Assembly (NCBI GenBank): GCA_031276565.1
Contig: JAISMS010000091.1
Coordinates: forward strand, 1 to 32,179
Direction of reading: 5' to 3'
Origin: Holosporaceae bacterium
GTDB taxonomy: Bacteria; Pseudomonadota; Alphaproteobacteria; UBA3830
Length of the DNA: 32,179 nt
Of the stretch, positions 24,848 to 32,179 are shown piece after piece. The first letter of the stretch is position 1; each line of letters begins with the position of its first letter. The translations under genes were made by a program, and so were the position numbers. The notes under the pieces are model-generated. The model was not told the DNA's origin. It ran no database searches and worked only from the letters and a program-made list of their open reading frames with translations.

Positions 24848-24919
24848 GGGCGCATAGCTCAGCGGTAGAGCACTACGTTGACATCGTAGTGGTCGTAGGT
24901 TCGATCCCTGCTGCGCCCA
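24848..24919 (+). tRNA. tRNA-Val (anticodon GAC)
   Basis: The 72 nt folds into a full cloverleaf. The acceptor gggcgca pairs with tgcgccc, the D stem is gctc/gagc, and the anticodon stem ctacg/cgtag closes a ttgacat loop with anticodon GAC. The T stem is gtagg/cctgc with a ttcgatc loop and the discriminator is A. The genome continues CCG, so the terminal CCA is not fully encoded. It reads GUC/GUU valine codons. The accB start lies about 34 bp downstream, and co-transcription is likely. Confidence 0.96.
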
Positions 24920-24953
24920 CCGTATGGTTCCGGTTTCGATCAGGAAGGTGCAG

Positions 24954-25433
24954 GTGGCTCAACAGGTAAAAATAGATTCCGATGCAGTAAGATCATTGGC
25001 GGAGCTTTTAAGAGAAACCGATCTGACGGAAATCGAATATCAGGTGGATTCTCTTCGGATAAAAGTATCCCGCACGGTGCAGCAGACCGTCGTTCCGGTG
25101 CATATGTCTCCGCCGCCGCCTCATCATCATTCGGTCGAACAAAGTTCCATGGCGGCAGCAATGGAAGCGGAGATGAAGGCCAATGATTTGGAGCATCATC
25201 CCGGAGTCATGGAAGCCCAAATGGTGGGAACGGTATATCTTTCTCCGGGACCGGAAGCGCCTCCTTTTATTTCCCTCGGCGAAGCGGTTTCCCAGGGGCA
25301 AACCGTGTTTATAATCGAAGCCATGAAGGTCATGAATCTCATAAAAGCGCCCCGTTCCGGGATCATAAAACATATCTTTGTGAAGGACGCCCAGCCGGTG
25401 GAATACGGCGATCCCATTATTATCATAGAGTAA
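24954..25433 (+). CDS. accB: Biotin carboxyl carrier protein of acetyl-CoA carboxylase
   Basis: The roughly 159-residue product carries biotin for malonyl-CoA synthesis, the first step of fatty-acid synthesis. The N-terminal helix region has VRSLAELLRETDLTEIEY. A Pro/His-rich linker (SPPPPHHHS) follows, then the C-terminal biotinyl domain with the thumb SPGPEAPPF and the modified lysine in EAMKVMN. GTG 24954 is chosen because AGGAAGG lies 7 bases before it and gives the usual family length. GTG 24948 and ATG 24924, directly after the tRNA, are alternatives. accC follows after 11 bp. Confidence 0.94.
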   Translation: MAQQVKIDSDAVRSLAELLRETDLTEIEYQVDSLRIKVSRTVQQTVVPVHMSPPPPHHHSVEQSSMAAAMEAEMKANDLEHHPGVMEAQMVGTVYLSPGPEAPPFISLGEAVSQGQTVFIIEAMKVMNLIKAPRSGIIKHIFVKDAQPVEYGDPIIIIE

Positions 25434-25444
25434 TTTAAAAGCCG

Positions 25445-26788
25445 ATGATAAAAAAAGTACTGATAGCAAACAGAGGCGAAATAGCCGTCAGAATTTTAAG
25501 AGCCTGTAAAGATCTGGGAATACAGACGGTGGCCATTCATTCCACCGCGGACGCGGACGCCATGCACGTAAGATTGGCGGACGAGAGCGTGTGCGTGGGA
25601 CCTCCCCAACCGCGGGAAAGTTATTTGAACATACCTTCGGTCATTTCGGCCGCCTGCGTTTCCGGAGCGGACGCCATCCATCCGGGGTACGGATTTTTGA
25701 GCGAAAACTCCACGTTTTCCCACATGGTGGAGGAGCACGGGCTGATTTTCATCGGTCCGAAAGCGGATCATATTGCCATGATGGGCGATAAAATCATGGC
25801 GAAGAAAACGTTTACCCGCCTCGGATTGCCGGTCGTCCCCGGATCGGACGGGACGGTGAGCAACATAACCAAAGCTCTGAAGATGGCCGACGAAATGGGA
25901 TATCCGGTTCTGATAAAAGCTGCCGGAGGCGGAGGAGGACGCGGCATGAAAATAGCGCGCTCCCGATCGGACTTCACGGAAGCCTATGAAACCGCTCGCC
26001 GGGAAGCCGGCATCGCCTTCGGAAACGATCGCGTCTACCTGGAAAAGTACCTGGCCGCTCCCCGCCACATAGAATTTCAGATTATCGCGGATAAATTCGG
26101 TAATTGCGTCCATTTGGGAGAAAGAGACTGCTCCCTTCAAAGAAGAAATCAAAAAGTTTGGGAGGAGGCCCTCAGTACGGTTCTGACCCCCGAATTTCGG
26201 AACTCTTTCGGAAGAAAAATAGCCGCCGCCGTCGGAAAATTGGGATACTTCGGGGTCGGTACCCTGGAATTTCTGTATGAAAACGGAGAGTTATATTTCA
26301 TCGAAATGAACACCCGCATCCAGGTGGAGCACCCGGTCACGGAAGTCATAACCGGAACGGACATAGTGCGGGAGCAGATCCTGGCGGCGGGAGGAGACAA
26401 GCTCTCGATATCCCAGGACGACGTTCAATTTAACGGACACGCGATAGAATGCCGAATCAACGCCGAAAATTCCGACACTTTCATTCCTTCCGCCGGCACG
26501 GTGGTGAATTATCATTGTCCCGGCGGGCCTGGAGTCCGAGTCGACAGCGCTTTGTACGACGGATGCAAAGTCCCTCCCTACTATGACAGCCTGATTGCGA
26601 AGCTGATCGTTCGGGCCAACGACCGGCAGCAGTGTCTGGCCTGCCTCCGCAGAGCGCTCGGAGAATACGTCATAGACGGAATAGACACCCTTATTCCTCT
26701 GCACCTGAAGTTAACCGACCATCCGGACGTGATTGCCGGAAATTTCGACATTCATTTTCTGGAAAGGATATACGAAACAGTCCTATGA
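25445..26788 (+). CDS. accC: Biotin carboxylase subunit of acetyl-CoA carboxylase
   Basis: The 447-residue ATP-grasp enzyme carboxylates biotin on AccB. Visible motifs are KVLIANRGEIAVRILRA (4-20), IHPGYGFLSEN (about 77-87), the glycine-rich ATP loop KAAGGGGGRGMK (about 158-169), HLGERDCSLQRRNQKVWEEA (about 222-241; the family usually has QRRHQK), and FIEMNTRIQVEHPVTE (about 284-299). Length is normal. It overlaps uppP by 4 bp. Confidence 0.97.
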   Translation: MIKKVLIANRGEIAVRILRACKDLGIQTVAIHSTADADAMHVRLADESVCVGPPQPRESYLNIPSVISAACVSGADAIHPGYGFLSENSTFSHMVEEHGLIFIGPKADHIAMMGDKIMAKKTFTRLGLPVVPGSDGTVSNITKALKMADEMGYPVLIKAAGGGGGRGMKIARSRSDFTEAYETARREAGIAFGNDRVYLEKYLAAPRHIEFQIIADKFGNCVHLGERDCSLQRRNQKVWEEALSTVLTPEFRNSFGRKIAAAVGKLGYFGVGTLEFLYENGELYFIEMNTRIQVEHPVTEVITGTDIVREQILAAGGDKLSISQDDVQFNGHAIECRINAENSDTFIPSAGTVVNYHCPGGPGVRVDSALYDGCKVPPYYDSLIAKLIVRANDRQQCLACLRRALGEYVIDGIDTLIPLHLKLTDHPDVIAGNFDIHFLERIYETVL

Positions 26789-27585
26789 CATTTTGCGATG
26801 CATTTTTACTCGGAGCGATACAGGGCGTCACCGAATTTCTGCCCGTGAGCTCTTCCGCCCATGTGGATGTTTTTGCGCATCTTTCGGGGTTGCCGCGGCC
26901 GAGTGACGATTTCGGCATTTTCGTAAACTGCGGCTCCCTTTTGGCGGTCCTTATTTTTTTTCGATACCGGATTCGAAACATATGGCGGGGGGGAGTCGAT
27001 TTCATTTCCGGCAGAAAGACCGCCGATCGATCGTTTTTCGCGACGTTCGTTCTTTCAAGTATCCCGGTGACGATCGTCTATGCGGCGGGGATGCTTCTTC
27101 GCATACGGATCGATTCCATAAAAATCTCGGCCGTTTTGCTGATCGTATTTGCGGTCGTCTTGTATTTCTGCGATCAAACTCCCGTCCGCGATCGGAAAAT
27201 TTCCGGCAGGGACAGCATCCTGACCGGAATCGTCCAATCACTGTCTTTTTTCCCGGGAGTGAGCCGACTCGGCATATGTATGTCCGCCATGAGGTATTTG
27301 AAATATTCCCGCGAGGAAAGCTTTCGACATTCGCTTTTGTTATATATTCCGCCGGTTTCGGCGGCCTGCTGTGCGCAGCTGATAAAAATCGCCGCCGGAA
27401 AAGTCAATGAAAACTTACTTATCGGACTGACGGGACTCGCGTCGTCTTTTTTATTCGGGCTGATTTTTTTGCCCTTTGTGTTAAAATTCCTGCAAAAACA
27501 CACTCTGCTTCCTGTAATCGCCTATCGAATTTTATTCGGAGCCCTTCTCCTGGCGCGGGAAATGAAAATTATTTCCGCGTTTTAA
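26785..27585 (+). CDS. uppP: Undecaprenyl-diphosphatase (UppP/BacA)
   Basis: The 266-residue membrane enzyme recycles undecaprenyl diphosphate to the monophosphate lipid carrier for peptidoglycan synthesis. The first motif is QGVTEFLPVSSSAH (about 13-26), fitting the (E/Q)xxxE pattern plus the conserved His. The second is PGVSRLGICMSAM (about 157-169), where the family usually reads PGxSRSG. The Arg is kept but the second Ser is Leu. About eight hydrophobic segments are seen. ATG 26785 overlaps the accC stop as ATGA, so it is expressed with the acc genes. Confidence 0.93.
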   Translation: MTFCDAFLLGAIQGVTEFLPVSSSAHVDVFAHLSGLPRPSDDFGIFVNCGSLLAVLIFFRYRIRNIWRGGVDFISGRKTADRSFFATFVLSSIPVTIVYAAGMLLRIRIDSIKISAVLLIVFAVVLYFCDQTPVRDRKISGRDSILTGIVQSLSFFPGVSRLGICMSAMRYLKYSREESFRHSLLLYIPPVSAACCAQLIKIAAGKVNENLLIGLTGLASSFLFGLIFLPFVLKFLQKHTLLPVIAYRILFGALLLAREMKIISAF

Positions 27586-27640
27586 TCACAAAATTCGGGA
27601 TCAGAAAATAATTACAAGTTTTTTCTCCGAATTAACATAA

Positions 27641-27660
27641 AAGCAACTTTTTTGTTGTTT
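27641..27660 (+). terminator. Weak hairpin after uppP
   Basis: aagcaac and gttgttt pair around a six-T loop in the 104 bp gap between uppP and the E2-like gene. No T-run follows on the + strand, so it is only a possible end of the acc-uppP transcript. Confidence 0.25.
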
Positions 27661-27689
27661 AATATCAACGGTTATCGGGATAATTGAAA

Positions 27690-29834
27690 ATGCGTGCAGA
27701 CATAACGGTTCCTAATTTTGATGATTCCGCCGGCGAGGTGGTTATTTCTTCATGGTATAAAAAAGTCGGAGATTTGATTGCCAAAAATGAGGTAATAGCG
27801 GATGCCGAAACGCCGTCGGTGGCTTGCGCCATCACATCCGGCTACGACTGCATATTGGTCGATATCATCGCCAAAGAAGGGGACACGGTGCCCCAAGGAG
27901 CTAAAATCGCCGTCATAGAGACGGACCCGAAGGCGGACATATCCGACGTGCTCCGAAAGATCGAGAAAAAGGACGCCCGCGCCGAATCCGAACTCGTCGC
28001 CAAAATTCAAGAAGAAAGAGAAATAGCCGAATCGGGACAGGACGGATACGTTCTTTCGCTTCCGCATGAAGAAATCGTGGAAGAAATGGTCGAAGAATTT
28101 TCGGAAAAAACCGAAGAAAATTGCAAGCATCTGCTGAAAAATACGGAAAATCTGGCAAAGGCCGAAGCTTTGAAGCTGAAAGAAGAGATTCTGGAGGAAG
28201 CTCGAAATACGGCTCTGATCAAAGCCGAAGAAGTAAAAATGAATATTTTCAGAGAATATGAAGGAAAAGCTGCCAGAGATGCCGCAGAAATGCATAACAA
28301 GATCGTGGAGGGATCAATCCGGGAGGCGGAACGCACAAAGGAAAAACTGATAGAAGAAGCCAAAGAGAAAGCCGAACGGGAAGCCGAAGAACTCAGAAGT
28401 ATCATTCTGGAGAATGCCAAAAAAACGGCTCAAAACGACGCGGATTTAATGATTCGGGAAACCGTCGCCGAAGCAAAGAACGAGGCCAAAAAAAGAGCCG
28501 AGCAACTTTCCAGGGAAATCATCGAAACGGCCATCATCGAGTCAAAGGCCGAAGCCAAAGCCATTAAAAAAGATATCATCCACTCCGCCCGCAAGTATGC
28601 AGCCAAGGAGTCGTCGGAAATAGTGAAGGAGGTTGTGAAAGAGGCGAGGACGCGGTCACGGATTCAGGCGGAAGAATTGGTCGAATCCACGACCCGAATG
28701 GCGATGGAAGAAGCCAATCTGCTGAAGGAAGAAATTTTGAAATCCGTCAGCGAAGAGATGAAGGTAACAATCGGAACCGCCCTGAGTTCCGCAATACAAA
28801 ATATTAAGGACGAAATTCGCGTAAAAATAAGCGAAAATTCCGCCATAAGGGAAGAGATTGCAAGAATTAAGGGGGAATCCGCAGTCAGCGCCGCGGTACA
28901 GGATATTAAAAATGAAATCCGGGAGAAAATCGGCAAAAATTGCGAGATCCGCCGAGAACTCTCCAAAATCAAAGAAAAATGCGATCTGGAGCGGGAAATT
29001 GCGCGGGAAAAAATCTGCGAATCCGAAGAGCAGTCGGAAATCGTAAAAAAACTGCTGCACGCAGACGGCCAAAATCAACTTCCTCCGGAAGTATACGCGG
29101 ACAATTGGAATAAACCTAAGTTCTTCGAATCCCCGGGAGACTATAACGAGCCGATCGACATGCTGAAGCGCCGCATCTCCGAAAAAATGAGAGATTCCTA
29201 CGACTCCTCCGTCATATCGACGGTTTCCAATGAAGTCGACATGAGTGCCGTTTTGGCTCTGGAAAAAACCTTCGGCGGCGCATTTTCAAGAAAACACAGC
29301 ACAAGGTTGGGCTTTACTCCGTTCTTCATATCCGCAAGCATAGCCGCGCTCAAACAATATCGGGTTTTTAACGCCCATATTTATAACGACGAAATCATAT
29401 ACAAAAACAATTTCGATATATCCGTCATTACCTGCGGCAACGACGGAATTGCGGCTCCGGTTATCCGACATGCGGAGACTTTGAGCATAGCCGAAATAGA
29501 GAAAGCGATGATTTATCTGTCCAGAAGGGCCATGGAAGGAACCTTAAGCGTCGAAGAAGCCTCGGGCGGAACTTTCACGGTAATCAATGCCGGCATATAC
29601 GGATCCCTGATAGGAACGGATCTGCTGACGCCTCCCCAGGTGGCGACCCTCAGCGTCCATAAAATGCACAATCGGCCGGTGGCCACCGAAAACGGCACCG
29701 AAGTGAAACCGATGCTGTACATTTCCCTCTCCTATGATCACAGAATTTCCGACACGCGAAAGGCGTCGGAGTTCCTGTCGAACATAAAGGATTATGTGGA
29801 AAATCCCGGATGGCAGGTGTTGGGGCTGAATTAA
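27690..29834 (+). CDS. E2-like (SucB-related) acyltransferase with lysine-less lipoyl domain and long coiled coil
   Basis: The 714-residue product starts at ATG 27690. Residues 1-80 form a lipoyl/biotinyl-fold domain (ITVPNFDDSAGEVVISSWYK ... EGDTVPQGAKIAVIET). The lipoylation motif ETDKA is replaced by ETPSV (40-44), so the modifiable lysine is absent. Residues about 85-455 are highly charged heptad-like coiled coil with no peripheral-subunit-binding domain. Residues 485-714 match the 2-oxoglutarate dehydrogenase E2 catalytic domain: RISEKM, GFTPFFISASIAALKQY, FDISVI, GGTFTVINAGIYGS, LTPPQVATLSVHKM and SYDHRISD (His684, Asp688). A normal SucB is about 400 residues. Acyl transfer from its own lipoyl arm is impossible, so it may be a structural core or use another carrier. 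Confidence 0.8.
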   Translation: MRADITVPNFDDSAGEVVISSWYKKVGDLIAKNEVIADAETPSVACAITSGYDCILVDIIAKEGDTVPQGAKIAVIETDPKADISDVLRKIEKKDARAESELVAKIQEEREIAESGQDGYVLSLPHEEIVEEMVEEFSEKTEENCKHLLKNTENLAKAEALKLKEEILEEARNTALIKAEEVKMNIFREYEGKAARDAAEMHNKIVEGSIREAERTKEKLIEEAKEKAEREAEELRSIILENAKKTAQNDADLMIRETVAEAKNEAKKRAEQLSREIIETAIIESKAEAKAIKKDIIHSARKYAAKESSEIVKEVVKEARTRSRIQAEELVESTTRMAMEEANLLKEEILKSVSEEMKVTIGTALSSAIQNIKDEIRVKISENSAIREEIARIKGESAVSAAVQDIKNEIREKIGKNCEIRRELSKIKEKCDLEREIAREKICESEEQSEIVKKLLHADGQNQLPPEVYADNWNKPKFFESPGDYNEPIDMLKRRISEKMRDSYDSSVISTVSNEVDMSAVLALEKTFGGAFSRKHSTRLGFTPFFISASIAALKQYRVFNAHIYNDEIIYKNNFDISVITCGNDGIAAPVIRHAETLSIAEIEKAMIYLSRRAMEGTLSVEEASGGTFTVINAGIYGSLIGTDLLTPPQVATLSVHKMHNRPVATENGTEVKPMLYISLSYDHRISDTRKASEFLSNIKDYVENPGWQVLGLN
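28785..28982 (+). repeat. Duplicated about 33-residue coiled-coil unit in the E2-like gene
   Basis: Residues about 366-400 (SSAIQNIKDEIRVKISEN ... IARIKGE) are repeated at 400-431 (SAAVQDIKNEIREKIGKN ... LSKIKEK). The same order of Ile, Lys and Glu positions suggests growth of the coil by internal duplication. Confidence 0.75.
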
Positions 29835-30363
29835 ACCCTCCGATTACCGACGGCGCGACCGAATCAGCCGCCGTTCCGAACTCTTCTAATCCCGTCGATA
29901 AAAACCTCTACACCCGAAACGAAACGACCGAATCGGCTTCCGTTCCGAACTATTCAAATATCCGGACGACAAAATTTGAAAACCGCAACACCCGAGACAG
30001 CGCGACCGAATCGGCTTCCGATCCGAACTCTTCGAATTTTAAAAACGAAGACACCCGGCTTTCGTCAGTTAAAAATGCCGCTCCGCCCGCGGATGAATTT
30101 CGCACACAGCCGTTCTCTTTTCGGTATGCGATTTTTACCGTTCCGGCGAGCGAAGCAAACGTCGCGCATCGAAGGCGATCGCAAATCATTAAGCCGCATG
30201 CACCCGACTGCTTCAGACGCGCAAAACGACCTTCCGAAGAGCGAGTCCTCGGTTCCGCACCGATACCGAAGAAATTCGACTCCGATCCCGGCGGAAGAAG
30301 AGGCTCTCTTCTCTGCGTCCTGCGCAATAAAAAGACGCTTCCTCCACCGAAAAACTCCCTCTG
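29835..30363. repeat. Gene-poor stretch with three imperfect 69-78 bp repeats
   Basis: cgaccgaatc(g/a)gc...ccg(t/a)tccgaact(c/a)ttc occurs at 29856, 29925 and 30003, followed each time by an acacccg(a/g) box. A + strand frame encodes it as (A/T)TESAxxPN(S/Y)SN, with spacings of 69 and 78 bp that keep frame. That frame has no ribosome-binding site and runs through the convergent patatin gene. I see no convincing gene here and call it repeat-bearing spacer or decayed coding sequence. Confidence 0.6.
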
Positions 30364-31821
30364 TTATTGTCGCCAACAAGACGGATTTGCCCGCTGTCTG
30401 AAGGCTTCTATCACGGCATTGAAGCGCGGCTGTTCCGGACCTTCCAGCGCCCTTATGGCCGCATTCTTCAGTCTCTCGACATGTTCCGGCGAAACGTCGT
30501 CCATGACCATGTCTTCAAGTTCTAAAGTAGGTTGAAGCCTGTAATATGTGAACTTCGGATCTACGGAAGTTAACATGTTCAACTGCAAATCCGTATTGTA
30601 GGATACGGCGTCGATGGTTATCGACGAAAGCAGCTTCGCCCATAAAATCAATCCGAGATTATAATAATACTCCGGAGGCCTGAACGAATTATGCGAACCG
30701 GTTCCGAAGGAAATCTCGATTATCGGCGCGTTCGGATACTTGAGTCTCGTGGATTGATAGGCTAAAAATCCCGGATGGTTTGCAAACACACCCCCGTCAC
30801 CGCAAGCCCTTGTCTGACCTCGCGCATTTTTCCACAGATGCGGATTAAAATACGTCGGAGCCGCGCTCGAAGCCATAATAACGTTGTAGATATCATCAAT
30901 ATCACTCTGCGTAAGCTCTTTTTCTCCTCCTATGCTGTATATTTTCGGTTTCATAATGTCGTATTCGTAATAGGGGACAATCAAATCCTTTCCCAGCGTT
31001 TGCTTATTTTCCCGCAACTGTTTGACAAAAGTTGAAACCGCTTCCCTTCTGCCGGAACTCACATAACCCGGTCTCCGAAGCCCTCCGAAACCCAGACGGG
31101 CTTTTTTAAAAATCTTCCTGCCGAATTGCCCGAATCTTTTCTGAAGATTTTCATCCTCATCCAAAATGACCGCCAGAGCGTTCATCGCCCCCACGGATGT
31201 ACCCGCCACGACATCGAACTCGAAGGGAATGCCTTTCAACGCAAGTTTTTCCTTCAGCATTCTTATCATCTCTATCTGCAGCACTCCCCGAATACCGCCT
31301 CCGTCGAAAGACATAATTATTTTGGGACGCTCAAGATCCGGACCGCATTGCGCATCGCACATTTGCGCTATGCTCGTCTGGCAGCATGCGCTAAACAATA
31401 ACGGAAAACGTTCCGGAGATTCCTCCGCGCAGATTTCGCGACGCCGCTGTCGCTTCGTCAGTAAATTCACCTCGGATCTCGTCACTTTGCTGCCGGACGC
31501 CGGCAAAATGCCCCCCGTTGATCTCGAACTTTCGGTACTTTTCGGATTAACGCCGTCATCATATTTAGTTTGACTTGTATCGAACGAATAGGCACGCTCT
31601 CTCATCTGACGGTGAGATTTGAGCTTAAGGTCGGAAATATCGGAGAGTTCTTCGTCCGCCGGAAAATTCGTCTGCACGCTTTCCGATTCGAACTTCGACA
31701 AAGAACAACCGTCGGCGACGGCAGCATCCCGCAAATGCGGAATATTCTCCATTGTTTGACAATCAAAAATCGACAACAGTAATACGGAAGCCCCGCAAAC
31801 AATTCTTTTCAATGTCGTCAT
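30364..31821 (-). CDS. Secreted patatin-like phospholipase
   Basis: The 485-residue product has a signal peptide (TLKRIVCGASVLLLSIFDCQTM), a 140-residue polar, Ser/Arg-rich N-terminal region, and a patatin domain from about 165. The domain carries the oxyanion loop DGGGIRG (173-179), the nucleophile Ser209 in GTSVG and the catalytic Asp342 in GDGG. Patatins hydrolyse acyl chains from phospholipids or lipids. In intracellular bacteria related enzymes act on host membranes. ATG 31821 follows GGAGGA at ideal spacing, so the longer upstream extension is rejected. Both catalytic residues are present, so activity is expected. The target is inferred, not seen. Confidence 0.92.
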   Translation of the reverse strand: MTTLKRIVCGASVLLLSIFDCQTMENIPHLRDAAVADGCSLSKFESESVQTNFPADEELSDISDLKLKSHRQMRERAYSFDTSQTKYDDGVNPKSTESSRSTGGILPASGSKVTRSEVNLLTKRQRRREICAEESPERFPLLFSACCQTSIAQMCDAQCGPDLERPKIIMSFDGGGIRGVLQIEMIRMLKEKLALKGIPFEFDVVAGTSVGAMNALAVILDEDENLQKRFGQFGRKIFKKARLGFGGLRRPGYVSSGRREAVSTFVKQLRENKQTLGKDLIVPYYEYDIMKPKIYSIGGEKELTQSDIDDIYNVIMASSAAPTYFNPHLWKNARGQTRACGDGGVFANHPGFLAYQSTRLKYPNAPIIEISFGTGSHNSFRPPEYYYNLGLILWAKLLSSITIDAVSYNTDLQLNMLTSVDPKFTYYRLQPTLELEDMVMDDVSPEHVERLKNAAIRALEGPEQPRFNAVIEAFRQRANPSCWRQ

Positions 31822-31968
31822 AATTTCCTCCATATCAAGGATTCTGCAAACCGAAGGTCTGAAAATCATTTCCTGAAGGCTCGTAAAAATAAAGGCTTTT
31901 TCAACGTCTTTCGAAATCGACATCGAAAAAAAGTTACGACAACTCACCGCGGGCCGATAGGGCCGCGG

Positions 31969-32179
31969 TCAAACGGGGGCTAAGTTAAACGGCGGTTTTT
32001 GTTGCATCAAAACCGATTGCCCTTGATGCGAAACGGCATACACCGTAATTACGCCGCCGAACTGCCGCGCGATAATGAGCCGCCGCTCGGACTTGTAACA
32101 ATCCGCTTCCGGGTCCGCATCCGAACTCCCGCGCGATACTGCGCCGCCGCTCGGACTTGTAACAATCCGCTTCCTCGGG
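31969..32179 (-). CDS. C-terminal end of a leftward gene cut by the window edge (partial)
   Basis: One - strand frame is open from the window edge to TGA at 31971-31969 (about 69 codons). It ends RRLIIARQFGGVITVYAVSH ... PPFNLAPV, which looks protein-like. The upstream half runs through a 64 bp duplication that shifts frame. A second - strand frame, ending at a TAA near 31984, contains the other copy of DCYKSERR. I cannot name the family. The gene would lie just upstream of the patatin gene on the same strand. Confidence 0.4.
   Translation of the reverse strand, partial: PRKRIVTSPSGGAVSRGSSDADPEADCYKSERRLIIARQFGGVITVYAVSHQGQSVLMQQKPPFNLAPV
32058..32179. repeat. 64 bp tandem direct repeat at the window edge
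   Basis: cgaact(g/c)ccgcgcgata begins at 32058 and 32122, and gccgccgctcggacttgtaa begins at 32079 and 32143. Offsets are 64 bp for both markers, with few mismatches. The second copy reaches the window end, so more copies may follow. Confidence 0.85.

Noticed and set aside
27690-27930. Biotin carrier rather than lipoyl domain in the E2-like protein
   Set aside because: No AMKM motif is present either. The modified lysine position is serine, so neither cofactor can be attached.
29810-30535. + strand frame with TESA-type repeats after the E2-like gene
   Set aside because: It begins inside the E2-like coding region without a ribosome-binding site and runs through the catalytically complete patatin gene. 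Kept only as a repeat tract.
32058-32179. CRISPR array at the window edge
   Set aside because: Only two adjacent 64 bp units that repeat over their whole length are seen, with no constant-repeat/variable-spacer pattern.

Overview
The window looks like a stretch of chromosome from a host-associated alphaproteobacterium. Holosporales, Paracaedibacter or Rickettsiales-like bacteria are my best guess, inferred from gene content only. The evidence is a GTA/HK97-type head-gene module, the LppC / rsmI / yraN neighbourhood, the accB-accC pair, a 2-oxoglutarate-dehydrogenase-E2-like protein, and many secreted proteins of effector type (leucine-rich repeat proteins, a patatin, a lineage-specific paralogous family).

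Region 1 (1-9682, + strand) is a compact late operon of a prophage or gene-transfer-agent-like element. The order is portal, prohead protease, major capsid protein, head-tail connector, head-tail adaptor, a truncated duplicate, a tail-terminator-like protein, a 43-residue protein, a small tail/baseplate protein, [an antisense EamA/DMT transporter], a large hub-like protein, a second tail-tip protein, a SleB-type cell-wall hydrolase and a holin-like membrane protein. Most genes overlap or abut. No tape measure and no recognisable tail tube or chaperone are present between the head and tip genes.

Region 2 (9893-16390, - strand) is a family of secreted BspA-like (Treponema-type LRR, LRR_5) proteins. 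There are three genes and two decayed remnants. One gene is a fusion of two complete LRR modules behind a 14-residue (42 bp) tandem repeat. Another seems to have lost its ATG to ACG.

Region 3 (16455-18744) is a housekeeping island: an LppC/LpoA-like lipoprotein diverging from rsmI-yraN.

Region 4 (18799-24570, - strand) holds three tandem paralogues of an unrecognised secreted family with an ankyrin-like motif. Two of them end in hypervariable Gln/Ala/Arg repeats that are almost identical at DNA level.

Region 5 (24848-27585, + strand) is tRNA-Val(GAC), accB, accC and uppP, packed tightly.

Region 6 (27690-29834) is the most unusual gene. It has an E2-like acyltransferase domain and an N-terminal lipoyl-fold domain that has lost the lipoyl lysine. 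The peripheral-subunit-binding region is replaced by about 350 residues of charged coiled coil.

Region 7 (29835-32179) has a short imperfect repeat tract, a secreted patatin phospholipase on the - strand, and the C-terminal end of another - strand gene carrying an out-of-frame 64 bp duplication at the window edge.
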